Numbered from the stretch's first letter, positions 44,512 through 53,913 are shown. The stretch: DNA of 64,000 bases from Halobacteria archaeon HArc-gm2 (GCA_025517465.1 JAOPKE010000005.1:1-64000); one strand, 5' to 3'. Notes: a model not told the origin generated them from the letters alone. Numbers and translations are program-made.

Positions 44512-44621
44512 TGGTTGTTTGCGGTTCTATCGTCAGCCACACCTCGGCTTATTCGCACCCTTGAGCTTCCACGTCATAGTCGACGGAACGCTTTTCACGG
44601 GAGATACGCATCTCAGTCCCA

Positions 44622-44996
44622 ATGCGCGTCGTCCACGACCCGGACGGAGAAGCCACGAGTCTCGCCACCAACGTCGAGACGGCGGACACCTCCGGCGAAC
44701 AGCTGAAAGGCCTCATGTTCAGGTCCTCGATTGCGGACGACTACGCGATGGTCTTCCGGTTCGATGAACCCCCGTTCTGGACGCCCGACGCCCTCGCCAA
44801 CTGGCGGTCGATCCACATGCTGTTCGTCCGGTTCCCACTGGACGTGATCTGGATCCTCGACGGCGAGGTTCGGCAGGTGAAGACCCTCGCCCCCTGGCGC
44901 GGCGTCGGAATGGCGAAGGCCGACACGATTCTGGAACTCCCCGCTGGCGCGGCCGACGGCGTCGAACGCGGGGACGAAGTCGTCGTCGAGGACTGA
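44622..44996 (+). CDS. DUF192-family protein
   Basis: The 124-residue protein has the DUF192 pattern: LKGLMFRSSIADDYAMVFRFDEP, then SIHMLFVRFPLDVIWILDGEV, VKTLAPWRGVGMAKADTILELPAGAADG. DUF192 proteins form a small beta-barrel-like fold; their role is unknown, although several are exported. This one has no signal peptide and should be cytoplasmic. It stands alone after repeat element C. Confidence 0.88.
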   Translation: MRVVHDPDGEATSLATNVETADTSGEQLKGLMFRSSIADDYAMVFRFDEPPFWTPDALANWRSIHMLFVRFPLDVIWILDGEVRQVKTLAPWRGVGMAKADTILELPAGAADGVERGDEVVVED

Positions 44997-45032
44997 CGAC
45001 TCGCTGGCCCGGCGTTCCTGCGGTCTGTTCAC

Positions 45033-46007
45033 TTACTCCCGCAGGGGAGACGTCACTGACTCCAGGAGCTCCGCGGCGCCGAACGCAGCGACGCAGGAGA
45101 GGAAGGCGATGGTACCCAGTTTCCCGCCGGCGCCGGCGAAGGCGGGCGAGGCGGCGACGAACACCAGCCCGGAGAGCGCGCCAGCGAGGGCGACGTGGCC
45201 CTCGTGACCGAGTCGCTCCGTCGTCGACATGCCGACGAACGAGGCGCAGAAGGCGACCGCGGCCAGCGTCGACCCCAGGTCGGGGACCAGTGGTGGCAAG
45301 GCCAATCCGGCGACGAGGCCGACGGACGCGGAGCCGACGACCGCGCCGAGGTCGAAGCGAATGCTCAGGGCGACGGTCGCGACGGCGCCGGCGACGGCGA
45401 CGGGGACGACGACGGTCGCGCTGGTCCACGAGAGCCCGCTCGCGGTCGCGTACTCGACGCCGGGGAGCGCGAGCGTCGTCGCACAGCCGAAGAAGGCGAT
45501 GGTGCCGAGCTTGCCGCCGAAGCCGCCGAAGCACTCCGTCGTCGCGACGAACGCCGCAGCCGCGAGGAGGCCGGCCACGAGGACGTAGCCGGTGGTGGGG
45601 AACAGGGAGGGGGAGGCCATGCCGACGAACGTCCCGCAGTACGCCGGGACCGCCACTCTGGGAGCACCGAGGCCGGCGACGAGTCCGACCGCCGCGGCGG
45701 CGACCACTGGCCCGAGGCCGCCAGCGGTGCTCAATAGGTAGGTGACGACCGCTGCGACGACGACAGCGAGCGCATCGACCGTGTCCTCACGGTCGAAGCC
45801 TGTGGCCTCCGCGTGGAACATCAGCGCTTCGCGTTCCTGGACGGCGGCGACGCCGCCGGCGAGGGCGACGCCGACGCCGAGTCCGAGGGTCCCGAACCGG
45901 ACGGTCGCCGGTCGAACGGTCGAGGGCCGGACCATCGTCGCCGCGAGGAGCGCGACGGGGGTCACCAGCAGGGCGAGAAAGCCCGCGAGCCTCGTGTACC
46001 GGTACAC
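45033..46007 (-). CDS. Multi-span membrane protein with internal duplication
   Basis: The 324-residue protein has about ten hydrophobic helices, rich in Ala, Val and Gly. Two halves resemble each other: VGLVAGL, a Cys-containing FVGM segment, then GGFGGKLGTIAFFGC (about residues 105-195) and VGLVAGL, FCASFVGM, then GAGGKLGTIAFLSC (about 220-315). The GGKLGTIAF signature inside a membrane region is distinctive. Inverted or direct repeats of this kind are usual in transporters and channels, but I recognise no family. Its stop faces the DUF192 gene (convergent). Confidence 0.7.
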   Translation of the reverse strand: MYRYTRLAGFLALLVTPVALLAATMVRPSTVRPATVRFGTLGLGVGVALAGGVAAVQEREALMFHAEATGFDREDTVDALAVVVAAVVTYLLSTAGGLGPVVAAAAVGLVAGLGAPRVAVPAYCGTFVGMASPSLFPTTGYVLVAGLLAAAAFVATTECFGGFGGKLGTIAFFGCATTLALPGVEYATASGLSWTSATVVVPVAVAGAVATVALSIRFDLGAVVGSASVGLVAGLALPPLVPDLGSTLAAVAFCASFVGMSTTERLGHEGHVALAGALSGLVFVAASPAFAGAGGKLGTIAFLSCVAAFGAAELLESVTSPLRE

Positions 46008-46201
46008 ACGCTCACTCGCCGATACCGGGGGGAGAAGATTTCGATCCGGTTCCTGTATGGGCGTTCCGCTCGCGTGATCCGGGCCACGGCGTGCACCCGG
46101 CGCGAACCCAACAGATTGATGAGCGCGGACGGCAACAACTCATTCAACTATGTCGGACAACGACAACGGGGATAGAGGAAGTCGCCTCACGGCGGCTGGC
46201 C

Positions 46202-47785
46202 GTGAAATTCTCCGGCAAGCGTGATTCAGAGGACGGGACTGTGAGCGGGTCCGCGCTGTTCGGGCAGCACCCGCTGACGGAACCCCTCTCCGACGTCGGC
46301 GACGTACAGTTCTTCGACACGACGCTGCGTGACGGCGAGCAAGCGCCGGGTGTGTCGCTCTCGCCGGACGAGAAGGCACACATCGCGGGGCTGCTCGACG
46401 ACGCCACCGTCGACGTCATCGAGGCCGGCAGCGCCTGTACCGGCCCGGGCGAGCGCAAGACCATCTCCCGGGTCGCCGACCTGGACCTCGACGCCACGGT
46501 GACGAGTTTCTGTCGCGGCATCCAGAACGACGTGGACCTGGCGCTGGAGTGTGGCGTCGACGGCGTGGACATCGTCGTCCCCGCCAGTGACCGCCACGTC
46601 GTGGACAAGGTCGGCACCTCGCGCGAGGAGAACGTTCAGGACACCGTCGAACTCGTCGAGTACGCCAAGGACCACGGCCTCTGGGTCGAGGTCATCGGCG
46701 AGGACGGTTCGCGCGCGGACCTGGACTACCTCGAAGAGTTGCTGGGTGCAGCCATGGACGCCGGCGCGGACCGCATCTGCTGGGCCGACACCGTCGGCCA
46801 CGCGACGCCCGACGGTGCCGTCGAGGCAGTCTCGCGGCTCTCCGAACTCGGACCCGTGAGCACCCACACCCACGACGACCTGGGGCTGGCCGTGATGAAC
46901 GCGCTCGTCTCCGTCGCCGCGGGCGCGGACATGGTCCACGGGACGATCAACGGCATCGGCGAGCGGGCCGGCAACGTCGCGCTGGAGGAGGTCGCCATCG
47001 CCCTCGACCACGGCTACGGCGTGGAGACGATGGACCTGACGAAGGCCTACGAACTGGGCGAACTCGTCGCCAACGCCACCGGGATGCCGCTGCCGCCGAA
47101 CAAGGCCGTCGTGGGCGCCAACGCCTTCACCCACGAGTCGGGCATCCACACCGACGGGACGCTCAAGGACGACGCGATGTACGAGCCCTACCCGCCGGAG
47201 AAGGTCGGCCGGGAACGACGGCTCGCGCTGGGCAAGCACGCCGGTCGCGCGGGCGTCGAGGCCGCACTGGAGGAGCGCAACTTCGACGTCACCGACGACG
47301 AACTGGGCGAGGTCGTCCAGCGCGTCAAGGAGATCGGCGACCGCGGCCGGCGCGTGACGGACGCCGACCTCATCACCATCGCCGAGGAGGTCCAGGGCGC
47401 GGAACACGACCGCCGGGTCGAACTGCTCGACCTCACCACCGTCGCCGGCGGCGGCACGCCCACCGCGAGCGTCCGCCTCTCGGTCGACGGCGAGGAGCGC
47501 AAGGAAGCAGAAGTGGGCTCGGGTCCGGTCGACGCCGCGCTCAACGCCGTCCAGTCGGCGCTGGGCCACGCCGCGGACACCCACCTCGAATCCTACCACG
47601 TCGACGCCATCACCGGCGGCACCGACGCCGTCGTCACGGTCGAGGTGGAGATGTCCCGGGGCGACAGGACGGTGGCCGTCACCGCCAGCGACTCGGACAT
47701 CACCCGCGCGTCGGTCCACGCGATGGTCGACGCCATCGACCGCCTCATCGCCGAGGACTCCGAGCACGTCATCGCCGACGACTGA
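46202..47785 (+). CDS. leuA: 2-isopropylmalate synthase / (R)-citramalate synthase family (LeuA/CimA)
   Basis: The catalytic TIM barrel carries FFDTTLRDGEQAPGVSL, HTHDDLGLAVMN with the metal-binding His pair, and TINGIGERAGN; the C-terminal part (about 395-520) is the LeuA regulatory domain for feedback control. It condenses acetyl-CoA with 2-oxoisovalerate (leucine) or pyruvate (isoleucine by citramalate). The start is uncertain: the frame is open back to 46091, but similarity begins only at about 46270. GTG at 46202 and GTG at 46241 are both possible; I list the first. An out-of-frame ATG at 46150 opens a 24-codon ORF overlapping this start. Confidence 0.85.
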   Translation: MKFSGKRDSEDGTVSGSALFGQHPLTEPLSDVGDVQFFDTTLRDGEQAPGVSLSPDEKAHIAGLLDDATVDVIEAGSACTGPGERKTISRVADLDLDATVTSFCRGIQNDVDLALECGVDGVDIVVPASDRHVVDKVGTSREENVQDTVELVEYAKDHGLWVEVIGEDGSRADLDYLEELLGAAMDAGADRICWADTVGHATPDGAVEAVSRLSELGPVSTHTHDDLGLAVMNALVSVAAGADMVHGTINGIGERAGNVALEEVAIALDHGYGVETMDLTKAYELGELVANATGMPLPPNKAVVGANAFTHESGIHTDGTLKDDAMYEPYPPEKVGRERRLALGKHAGRAGVEAALEERNFDVTDDELGEVVQRVKEIGDRGRRVTDADLITIAEEVQGAEHDRRVELLDLTTVAGGGTPTASVRLSVDGEERKEAEVGSGPVDAALNAVQSALGHAADTHLESYHVDAITGGTDAVVTVEVEMSRGDRTVAVTASDSDITRASVHAMVDAIDRLIAEDSEHVIADD

Positions 47786-47834
47786 CCGGCTCGTCGGCCC
47801 GCGTAGACGAGCCGTTCTGTTTTCACCGCGCGCG

Positions 47835-48542
47835 TCACGCAGCGTCGACGACCAGCATCGCCGTCGCGCCGGGCTGGAACTCGTAGGGGACCTCGCGAAA
47901 CTCGACGCCGTGCCCGTCCGCGCGTAGTCGCTCGACGACGGGGTCGACGTACTCGGAGCGCGTTCGGTCCAGCGACGCCAGCGTGAACACCCGAACGTCG
48001 CCGTCGGTGACCCGCACCAACTCCGCCATCGCGTCGTGGTGGAACCCCTCGTCCAGCCGGTCGTCGTAGAGAAAGAGGAGGTTCGCCGACAGCGTCAGGT
48101 CGAAGGCGTCGTCGGCGAACGGCAGGTCCGGCAGCGCCGACTCGACGTAGCGCTCGGGGTGGGTCGCGTAGTCGGCGAGGAATCGCCCGGCGGCCGCTCG
48201 CTGGTATCGCCCGCGCGTCTCGACGTCGCCGTAGTAGTTCCAGACGAACAGGTCCCGTTTCTCGCGGAGCTGGTCGACGTTCTCCCGGACCGAGCGCCGA
48301 CACAGCGGTTCGAGGTCGCTCGCCGGCGGGCCGTACTCCGGGTCGGCGGCGGTCACCGAGTCCGCTATCTCTGCGGCCACGGCCGTAAACGACCCCGGTC
48401 CGCCGGGACAGTCCAGGACATCTCTCCCCCGGAGCGATTCCACGTCGAGGTCGAACATTCGCCGGTACTCGGCGAACGTCCGGCCGAGGAAGGCGAACCC
48501 CTCGTCCACCTCGAATGCCTCGCTCGCTGACTCGTCTGCCAT
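47835..48542 (-). CDS. Class I SAM-dependent methyltransferase
   Basis: The 235-residue protein has motif I as VLDCPGGPGSFTAVAAEI (near residue 44), an acidic post-I region (VTAADPEYG), and motif IV-V strands ALPDLPFADDAFDLTLSANLLFLY. The CPGGPG loop is an unusual Cys/Pro variant of the GxGxG loop. The substrate is unknown. The ATG at 48542 is preferred to the GTG nine bases upstream. It is on the same strand as the HEAT-repeat gene 70 bases upstream. Confidence 0.82.
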   Translation of the reverse strand: MADESASEAFEVDEGFAFLGRTFAEYRRMFDLDVESLRGRDVLDCPGGPGSFTAVAAEIADSVTAADPEYGPPASDLEPLCRRSVRENVDQLREKRDLFVWNYYGDVETRGRYQRAAAGRFLADYATHPERYVESALPDLPFADDAFDLTLSANLLFLYDDRLDEGFHHDAMAELVRVTDGDVRVFTLASLDRTRSEYVDPVVERLRADGHGVEFREVPYEFQPGATAMLVVDAA

Positions 48543-48612
48543 GAACGACACTTCTGGACATCGATGTATAAATCTGCCCGATACTGGTTCTGGCGGGCGG
48601 GCTGCGGACGGA

Positions 48613-49350
48613 CTACAGCAGCGAGCGGAACTCGTCCCGGTCGTCCCATCCCTCCACCCGGTCGAGCACTTCGCGATCTTCGTCGAACCGCTTCTTCAGC
48701 GACGAGGCGGTTGCCCGGCGCACTCGGTACGCCTCGTCGCCCGAGAGCCGGTAGGCCAGTTCGACGGCGTGGTCGGTCGCCCGCCCGTACCCACCGCCGA
48801 TGGCCTTGGCGACGTTCCACCGCGTCCGGAGGTCGTCGGCCCGGCTCCACCGGTCCAGATACTCCCGACTGACCGCCGGGTCCGTCGCCGCGACGTTGCT
48901 CAGCGCGAAGGCGCCGCAGCTCTTCTTGACGTAGTCGTCGGAGTCGGCGGCGAGGTGGTCGAACAGGTCGAGCGCCGGCCCGACGTGTTCGGGCGGCGTC
49001 CGCATCAGTCCGACCTCGCAGGCCCGCCGGACGTAGTTGTCGTCGTGGACGACCCACTCCTTCCAAGTGGGCTCGACCTGCGCGAACGCGTGCTCGTTGA
49101 CGTACTTCAGCGCCATCGCGACGGCCTCCCGCACCTGCCAGTTCTCGTCCCCCGAGAGGTCCCGGAGGTAGTCGAGTCGCGACGGCAGGTCGCCCTCGGC
49201 GACGGCCTTCCGGGCCCACGCCTCGGCCTTGAACGCCTTGTGGTCCCGGTCACTCTCGTCCAGTGCCTCGATTTTGTCCCACACGTGGTCGCGGGCGTAC
49301 TCGTCTGCCAGGTCGCGTATCTCCGGGAGACTGTGGTCGCTCAGATCCAT
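48613..49350 (-). CDS. HEAT-repeat / DNA-alkylation-repeat-like protein
   Basis: The 245-residue protein is almost wholly helical, with repeated pairs such as WQVREAVAMALKYV, YVRRACEVGLM, YVKKSCGAFALSNVA and YRVRRATASSLKKRF. This is the HEAT/ALK repeat solenoid. Such folds bind proteins or DNA; the AlkD-like variety flips damaged bases, but the needed catalytic residues cannot be confirmed. The ATG at 49350 gives MDLSDHSLPEI. It is divergent from the gene at 49447 with under 100 bases between. Confidence 0.75.
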   Translation of the reverse strand: MDLSDHSLPEIRDLADEYARDHVWDKIEALDESDRDHKAFKAEAWARKAVAEGDLPSRLDYLRDLSGDENWQVREAVAMALKYVNEHAFAQVEPTWKEWVVHDDNYVRRACEVGLMRTPPEHVGPALDLFDHLAADSDDYVKKSCGAFALSNVAATDPAVSREYLDRWSRADDLRTRWNVAKAIGGGYGRATDHAVELAYRLSGDEAYRVRRATASSLKKRFDEDREVLDRVEGWDDRDEFRSLL

Positions 49351-49446
49351 ACGTTCCTCCTCATCGTTCCACACTCGACCGGCTATCAATAATCTGTGGC
49401 CCGTCCCAACGAAAGCAGTTTTGGGGCGTCCGTTCGGCGTTCCGAC

Positions 49447-50211
49447 ATGGTCGAGACGGTCACGCTGTACCGCGCGCCGACGACGGAGGCCGACGCCGAC
49501 GCGGTCGCCGACTGGCTCGACGCGCGCGTCGACGCCGTCGTCGAGGTTCGCGACCGGTTCCTCTCGCTGTACGCTGACGATGGTCTGGCCGAGGACTTTG
49601 CAGCGGCCAGGGTGCTCTCGCCCCGCGAACGCGACACCGGTAACACCATGCTCGGCATCGTCCGGTACGAGGAGCGGGCGCTCGAACACCCGGAACGCGC
49701 CGGCGGGGTTATCTACGACGGCCGGCAGGTCCAGGACGCCCTCCGCCGGCGCATCACGGACGACGAGCGCGGGCTGGACCACCTGCACGTCCCGCTGCTG
49801 GACCGCGTCGTCGGCACCTGGGGCGACCACGACGGCCGCTGGCACAAGCGCGTCAACGTCCTCGGCCAGCCCGCGCTCGTCTCGGTGCCGGGGCTGTACG
49901 AGGCGCCCGCCAAGCCCGAGCAGTATTACCAGGAACAACAGAAGCACGCACTCCTCTCCGGCGATTCACCCCCGCGCGAGGTGCTGGAGAACGAGGTGGA
50001 AGGCCAGTTCCTCGTCGAGGACGACCCCCGGACGACCGACGCGCTGAAGGGGTACGTCCTGCAGGCCTACCACTACCTGGCGACGGGCGAAGGCTTCTGC
50101 GAGCACGAGGGCTGTCGGCTGGCCAATCCACACCGCCAGCCAGGCGTCGTCGAGGCCCAGCTGGACGAGCCGACGTTCTGCGAAGCCCACGCGGACCTGT
50201 ACGGGTCGTAG
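49447..50211 (+). CDS. Conserved haloarchaeal protein, possibly DUF6775 (putative metallopeptidase-related)
   Basis: The 254-residue acidic protein starts MVETVTLYRAPTTEADADAVADWL, contains an RDRFLSLYADDGLAEDFAAARV segment and RITDDERGLDHLHVPLLDRVVGTWGDHDGRWHKRV, and ends with a Cys/His set: FCEHEGCRL ... TFCEAHADLY. I recall this layout from haloarchaeal proteins labelled DUF6775, but no HExxH zinc-protease motif is present, so enzymatic activity is doubtful. The terminal C-x4-C ... C-x2-H may bind zinc. The role is unknown. Confidence 0.65.
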   Translation: MVETVTLYRAPTTEADADAVADWLDARVDAVVEVRDRFLSLYADDGLAEDFAAARVLSPRERDTGNTMLGIVRYEERALEHPERAGGVIYDGRQVQDALRRRITDDERGLDHLHVPLLDRVVGTWGDHDGRWHKRVNVLGQPALVSVPGLYEAPAKPEQYYQEQQKHALLSGDSPPREVLENEVEGQFLVEDDPRTTDALKGYVLQAYHYLATGEGFCEHEGCRLANPHRQPGVVEAQLDEPTFCEAHADLYGS

Positions 50212-50393
50212 GGTCCCGATGCACGATGCCCGAGCGAGGACCGTCCTATCGGAACTTCATTCACGAATCGAAACCGGGTATTGTCCACAGGATGTGATAC
50301 GGGCAGGGAGTTCCACGGCGTAACTGGGATCGCAAGGATCATCGGTGCGTTCGACGTCGATAGTTCCAGGTCCTGCTGATCGCTGCTGCGCAG

Positions 50394-51668
50394 TCAGTCG
50401 GATACCGCGATCAGTGTTCCTCCCGCATCCCGAGTACTCCAGTAGACTGGGACGTAGAGTCGCCCGCCGGCGGCGACAGCGTCGAATCCGACGTTGCCCG
50501 GTTGGTCGAGGGTCCACCGCGTTTCACCGGTCCGCCGGTCGACGGCGTACGTCGTCACGCGCTCGTCCATCTGGGGTTTTTCGGTCGTAACGATGACTGA
50601 CTGGGCCGTCACGAGGGGGCGCGTCCGGAGATACACGCCGTCCCGGGGTGCGAGGTCGGTTCTCCACTGTTCGCTTCCGTCCGCAGTGGCGTGAGCGGCG
50701 AGGTTTCCCGAACCGGTGGTGAAGAATAGTCGTTCGCCATCCGTCGCGACGCCGGCGGACACGCGCACCTCCGCTGTCCAGATGCCATCGCCGGTCGCGA
50801 GGTCGATGGCGTGGAGCCGGTCGTCGCCAGGGATGTATATTGTCCCGTCAGCCACCGTAGCCGTTCCGAACCCCGGATCGCCTTGGTACCGCCATTCGGA
50901 GATATCGCCACTGCCACCCGCGGGCGGTATCGCGACGACACTTCCGATAACGGACGTGCTGTAGAGGACGTAGTCCCCACCGGCTGCCGGCGGATAAAAA
51001 CTCGATCGGTCGTCACCGGTACGGTACGTCCACTGGTTGCGGCCGCGGTCGTCGAACGCCAGTAGTTCGTCCCCGGTTGACACGAAGATCAGGCCCTGGT
51101 AGCCCACGGCGGCCTCGTTGACTGAGTTGCCCGTGTCGAATCGCCATCGCCGACTACTGTCACGGGCGTCGATCGCGTACACCCCGTTCTCTCCGGCGTG
51201 CCCAACGTATACCGAACCGCCAGAGACGATCGGTGGACAACCGGAGAACCCCCCGAAACCGATTCTCGGCAGTTCGCGACGCCACTGTTGACTCCCGTCG
51301 TCAGCCTGTAAGGAGAATATCACGCCGTTGTAGTCATCTTCCGCCGACTCGGAATCGCCACCGCCGTGGACAAAGACCCGGTCGCCGACGATTGCCGGCG
51401 GGGCCAGGCTGCCGGAGAGTTCGAACGTCCAGTCTTCGCTCGGGTCATCGACCTCGATATCGGGGGTGAAGCCCGTATGGCCCGGGTTCCGGCCGTACTG
51501 CGGCCAGTCCGTCGATCCCCCAGGCAATGGGTCCGTCGTCCCGTCAGCGGTCTTCGGCCAATCGTTCCCGAAACCGTTCCCGGAGCGAATGAACGAGCAA
51601 CCAGAAAACAACGTTGTACCGGTTATACCGGCGGTCGCGAGGAACCGTCTGCGCGAGTGGAGGGCCAT
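50394..51668 (-). CDS. Tat-exported lipoprotein with PQQ-type beta-propeller
   Basis: The 424-residue precursor has a twin-arginine signal and lipobox (HSRRRFLATAGITGTTLFSGC, Cys24). The mature part is a string of PQQ-like blade repeats with the AxDxxxGxxxW pattern, such as YAIDARDSSRRWRFDTG, LLAFDDRGRNQWTYRTG, HAIDLATGDGIWTAEV and YAVDRRTGETRWTLDQPG. The fold often serves as an outer-surface scaffold or enzyme without binding PQQ. GC content and codon use are lower than in its neighbours, suggesting later acquisition. A TTTTATC box about 30 bases upstream supports the ATG at 51668. Confidence 0.82.
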   Translation of the reverse strand: MALHSRRRFLATAGITGTTLFSGCSFIRSGNGFGNDWPKTADGTTDPLPGGSTDWPQYGRNPGHTGFTPDIEVDDPSEDWTFELSGSLAPPAIVGDRVFVHGGGDSESAEDDYNGVIFSLQADDGSQQWRRELPRIGFGGFSGCPPIVSGGSVYVGHAGENGVYAIDARDSSRRWRFDTGNSVNEAAVGYQGLIFVSTGDELLAFDDRGRNQWTYRTGDDRSSFYPPAAGGDYVLYSTSVIGSVVAIPPAGGSGDISEWRYQGDPGFGTATVADGTIYIPGDDRLHAIDLATGDGIWTAEVRVSAGVATDGERLFFTTGSGNLAAHATADGSEQWRTDLAPRDGVYLRTRPLVTAQSVIVTTEKPQMDERVTTYAVDRRTGETRWTLDQPGNVGFDAVAAGGRLYVPVYWSTRDAGGTLIAVSD

Positions 51669-51781
51669 ACTATACGCACTTTCATACCGTTGATAAAAGT
51701 ACGTCCTTTCCGCGAACATCGAAGAATATCAGGGCCTCGCAACGTACGGGCTCCACTGGGGCGACCCAGAGTTTTCTCCCC

Positions 51782-52420
51782 CTACTCCACGCGCCCGCTC
51801 GCAAGTCGCAGGTACCCGCCGGCCAGCGTCCGCTCGCGGTAGTCGGTCGTCCGCGCGGCCAGCGCTTCCAGGCCGGCGTCGACCCGGCGGTCGTGGCCGC
51901 TCGCGACGTCACGAACCCGGGACTTGTCCGTCGAGGACAGCCAGACGAACGCCCGGTAGGCGGCGTTGACGGGGCGGGCCCACGCCCGCTCGCTGCGGGT
52001 GAAGTGCAACAGCGCGACGCGGCCGCCGGGGCGGACCAGGTCGCACCAGCCGTCGACGACCGCGCCGGGGTCTGTGAACATCGCGACGACGAAGGTGCCG
52101 AGCAGGCCGTCGACGGGCTCCGAAATCGGCGGTCGCGCGGCGTCGGCCTGCAGCAGGTCGGCGTTGCCGCGCCCGCGTGCGCGTTCGAGCATCTCCCTGG
52201 TCACGTCGAGGCCGACGACGCGGCCGTCCGGACCGACGCGCTCGTGGAGGTGGGGGAGGTTCGCGCCGGTCCCACAGCCCATCTCGACGGCGAGGGCTCC
52301 CTCGTCGAGTGCGAGTTCGTCGGCGGCGCTCGCTCGCCACGAACTCACGCCCGGAAGAGTCGCCAGAACGTCGTATAGTCGGGCCCAGCGACCGTAGAAG
52401 GACCGCGTCGCGTCGCTCAT
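51782..52420 (-). CDS. Class I SAM-dependent methyltransferase
   Basis: The 212-residue protein has a clear motif I, VEMGCGTGANLPHLHERVG (near residue 44), motif post-I VVGLDVTREML, and LVRPGGRVALLHF in motif VI position. It resembles ubiquinone/menaquinone-type (UbiE-like) and small-molecule methyltransferases; the substrate is unknown. Its ATG directly abuts the stop of the ThiR gene upstream, so the two are cotranscribed. Confidence 0.82.
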   Translation of the reverse strand: MSDATRSFYGRWARLYDVLATLPGVSSWRASAADELALDEGALAVEMGCGTGANLPHLHERVGPDGRVVGLDVTREMLERARGRGNADLLQADAARPPISEPVDGLLGTFVVAMFTDPGAVVDGWCDLVRPGGRVALLHFTRSERAWARPVNAAYRAFVWLSSTDKSRVRDVASGHDRRVDAGLEALAARTTDYRERTLAGGYLRLASGRVE

Positions 52421-53320
52421 TCACACGAGGTCGCGGACCGTCTCGGCGACGGCCCGGGCGTCGGCGCCGAGCACGTAGACGATGGGTTCGACGCCGAACC
52501 CGCCGGTCTGGTAGAGAACGTCGGCGTCGGGGTCGTCGGCCAGGGCGTCGCCGACGGCCGCCTCCAGGTCGGCGGCCTCACCGTCGAACTCGACGGCGGT
52601 GTGGCCCGCCGATTCGAGGTCGGTGATCAGGTCCTCCTCGTAGTGGACGTTGACCGTCGCGCGCGCATCGCTGCCGGCCTCGCGCGCGGCGAGCAGCACG
52701 CTCGCGACGTGGGCGCTGACGCCGAACTCGGGTTCGGCCGGGATGGTCGCTCGCCCCTTCACGTCGACGATGCGGCCTGGGACCCCCGCCACGTCGTCGA
52801 CGCCGTCGGCGTCGGGCAGCGCCTGCACCAGGTTCGACCCGACGGCGGGGATCAGTCCGGTGAAGCCGCTGGTGTTCTCGACGACGCGGAGGCCCTGCCG
52901 GACGTCGGAGAGCGTTCGCTCGGCCTGGCGCATGCGGCTGTCGGCGTCGTGGACGGCGAACTCGCCCTCGTAGTCGGCGAGTTCGGGCACCGCCTCCTCG
53001 TGCAACTGGGCGAGCAGGCCGCCGCGTTCGAGTTCCCGGACGAAGACTTCGGTCTCGACCAGTGCCTGGACCGGCGTCACGTCGCCGCTGGCCAGCCCCT
53101 CGGCGAGTCGCTCGACCAGGTCCTGGAGGGGCTTGTCCTCGAGCAGTCGCTGGTTCCGCTCGACGTCGCCGTGGACGTACTTCGAGACGGCGCTCTGGCT
53201 GATGCCCAGCAGGTCGGCAACCTCGGACTGGGTGAGGCTACGCTCTCGCAACTTCTCGGCGAGCATCGACCGGAACGTCGGGAGGAACTCGTCGACGACG
53301 ACCTCTTCGATGAAGTGCAT
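52421..53320 (-). CDS. thiR: ThiR-type transcription regulator (HTH plus ThiN domain)
   Basis: The 299-residue protein starts with a helix-turn-helix (about residues 15-60, LRERSLTQSEVADLLGISQSAVSKYVHGD) and has a C-terminal ThiN/ThiDN thiamine-phosphate synthase domain (about 125-299, with FTGLIPAVGSNLVQALPDA and GRATIPAEPEFGVSAHVAS). In archaea such fusions act as thiamine-phosphate-sensing repressors of thiamine genes. A methyltransferase gene follows with no gap, and dCTP deaminase precedes it by five bases, so all three form an operon. No thiamine synthesis genes lie in this window. Confidence 0.85.
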   Translation of the reverse strand: MHFIEEVVVDEFLPTFRSMLAEKLRERSLTQSEVADLLGISQSAVSKYVHGDVERNQRLLEDKPLQDLVERLAEGLASGDVTPVQALVETEVFVRELERGGLLAQLHEEAVPELADYEGEFAVHDADSRMRQAERTLSDVRQGLRVVENTSGFTGLIPAVGSNLVQALPDADGVDDVAGVPGRIVDVKGRATIPAEPEFGVSAHVASVLLAAREAGSDARATVNVHYEEDLITDLESAGHTAVEFDGEAADLEAAVGDALADDPDADVLYQTGGFGVEPIVYVLGADARAVAETVRDLV

Positions 53321-53325
53321 CGTCG

Positions 53326-53913
53326 CTACTGATCCCCGCCGAACTCCCTATCACCCTGTATCTTCGACGCCTGCGGCCCCCGCTGGTCCTGATACTTCGA
53401 CCCGCGTTCGCTCCCGTAGGGGCGGTCGGCGGGGGTCTTGAGTTCGGTGAAGGTGAGCTGCGAGATGCGCATGCCGGGCGTGAGCGCGACCGGCGCAGTG
53501 CCGAGGTTCGACAGTTCGAGGGTGATCTGGCCCTTGTAGCCGGGATCGCACAGACCTGCCGTAGCGTGGACCACGATCGCGAGACGGCCGAGCGAGGAAC
53601 GCCCCTCGACGTGGGCGATGAGGTCGTCGGGAATCTCGACGCGCTCGTGGGTCGTTCCGAGCACGAAGTCGCCCGGGTGGAGGATGAACTCGCCGTCCTC
53701 GTCGACGACGGTCTCTTCGGTGTACTCCCCGGTCTCCTGTTCGGAGTTGGGGTGGATACACGGAATGTTGGCGTGCTGGAACTCCAGGAACTCCCGCCCC
53801 AGCCTGAGGTCGACGCTCGCGGGCTGGACCTGGATGTCGGGGTCAGAGAGAGGCTCGACGACGAGGTCGCCCTCCTCGAGCCGGCGGAGAATGTCCGCGT
53901 CCGAGAGTATCAT
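53326..53913 (-). CDS. dcd: dCTP deaminase
   Basis: The 195-residue enzyme has [48 protein letters not shown] (in parts) with the catalytic Glu/Arg region, and [22 protein letters not shown]. It converts dCTP to dUTP for dTTP synthesis and limits uracil misincorporation. Some archaeal relatives are bifunctional (dCTP deaminase/dUTPase); the sequence does not settle this. The start at 53913 ([17 protein letters not shown]) is the canonical one. It is the first gene of the dcd-thiR-methyltransferase operon. Confidence 0.92.
   Translation of the reverse strand: MILSDADILRRLEEGDLVVEPLSDPDIQVQPASVDLRLGREFLEFQHANIPCIHPNSEQETGEYTEETVVDEDGEFILHPGDFVLGTTHERVEIPDDLIAHVEGRSSLGRLAIVVHATAGLCDPGYKGQITLELSNLGTAPVALTPGMRISQLTFTELKTPADRPYGSERGSKYQDQRGPQASKIQGDREFGGDQ

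Noticed and set aside
52421-53913. Thiamine (TPP) riboswitch near the ThiR gene
   Set aside because: The leader before dcd and ThiR has no THI-box-like sequence, and ThiR itself is the sensor in archaea.
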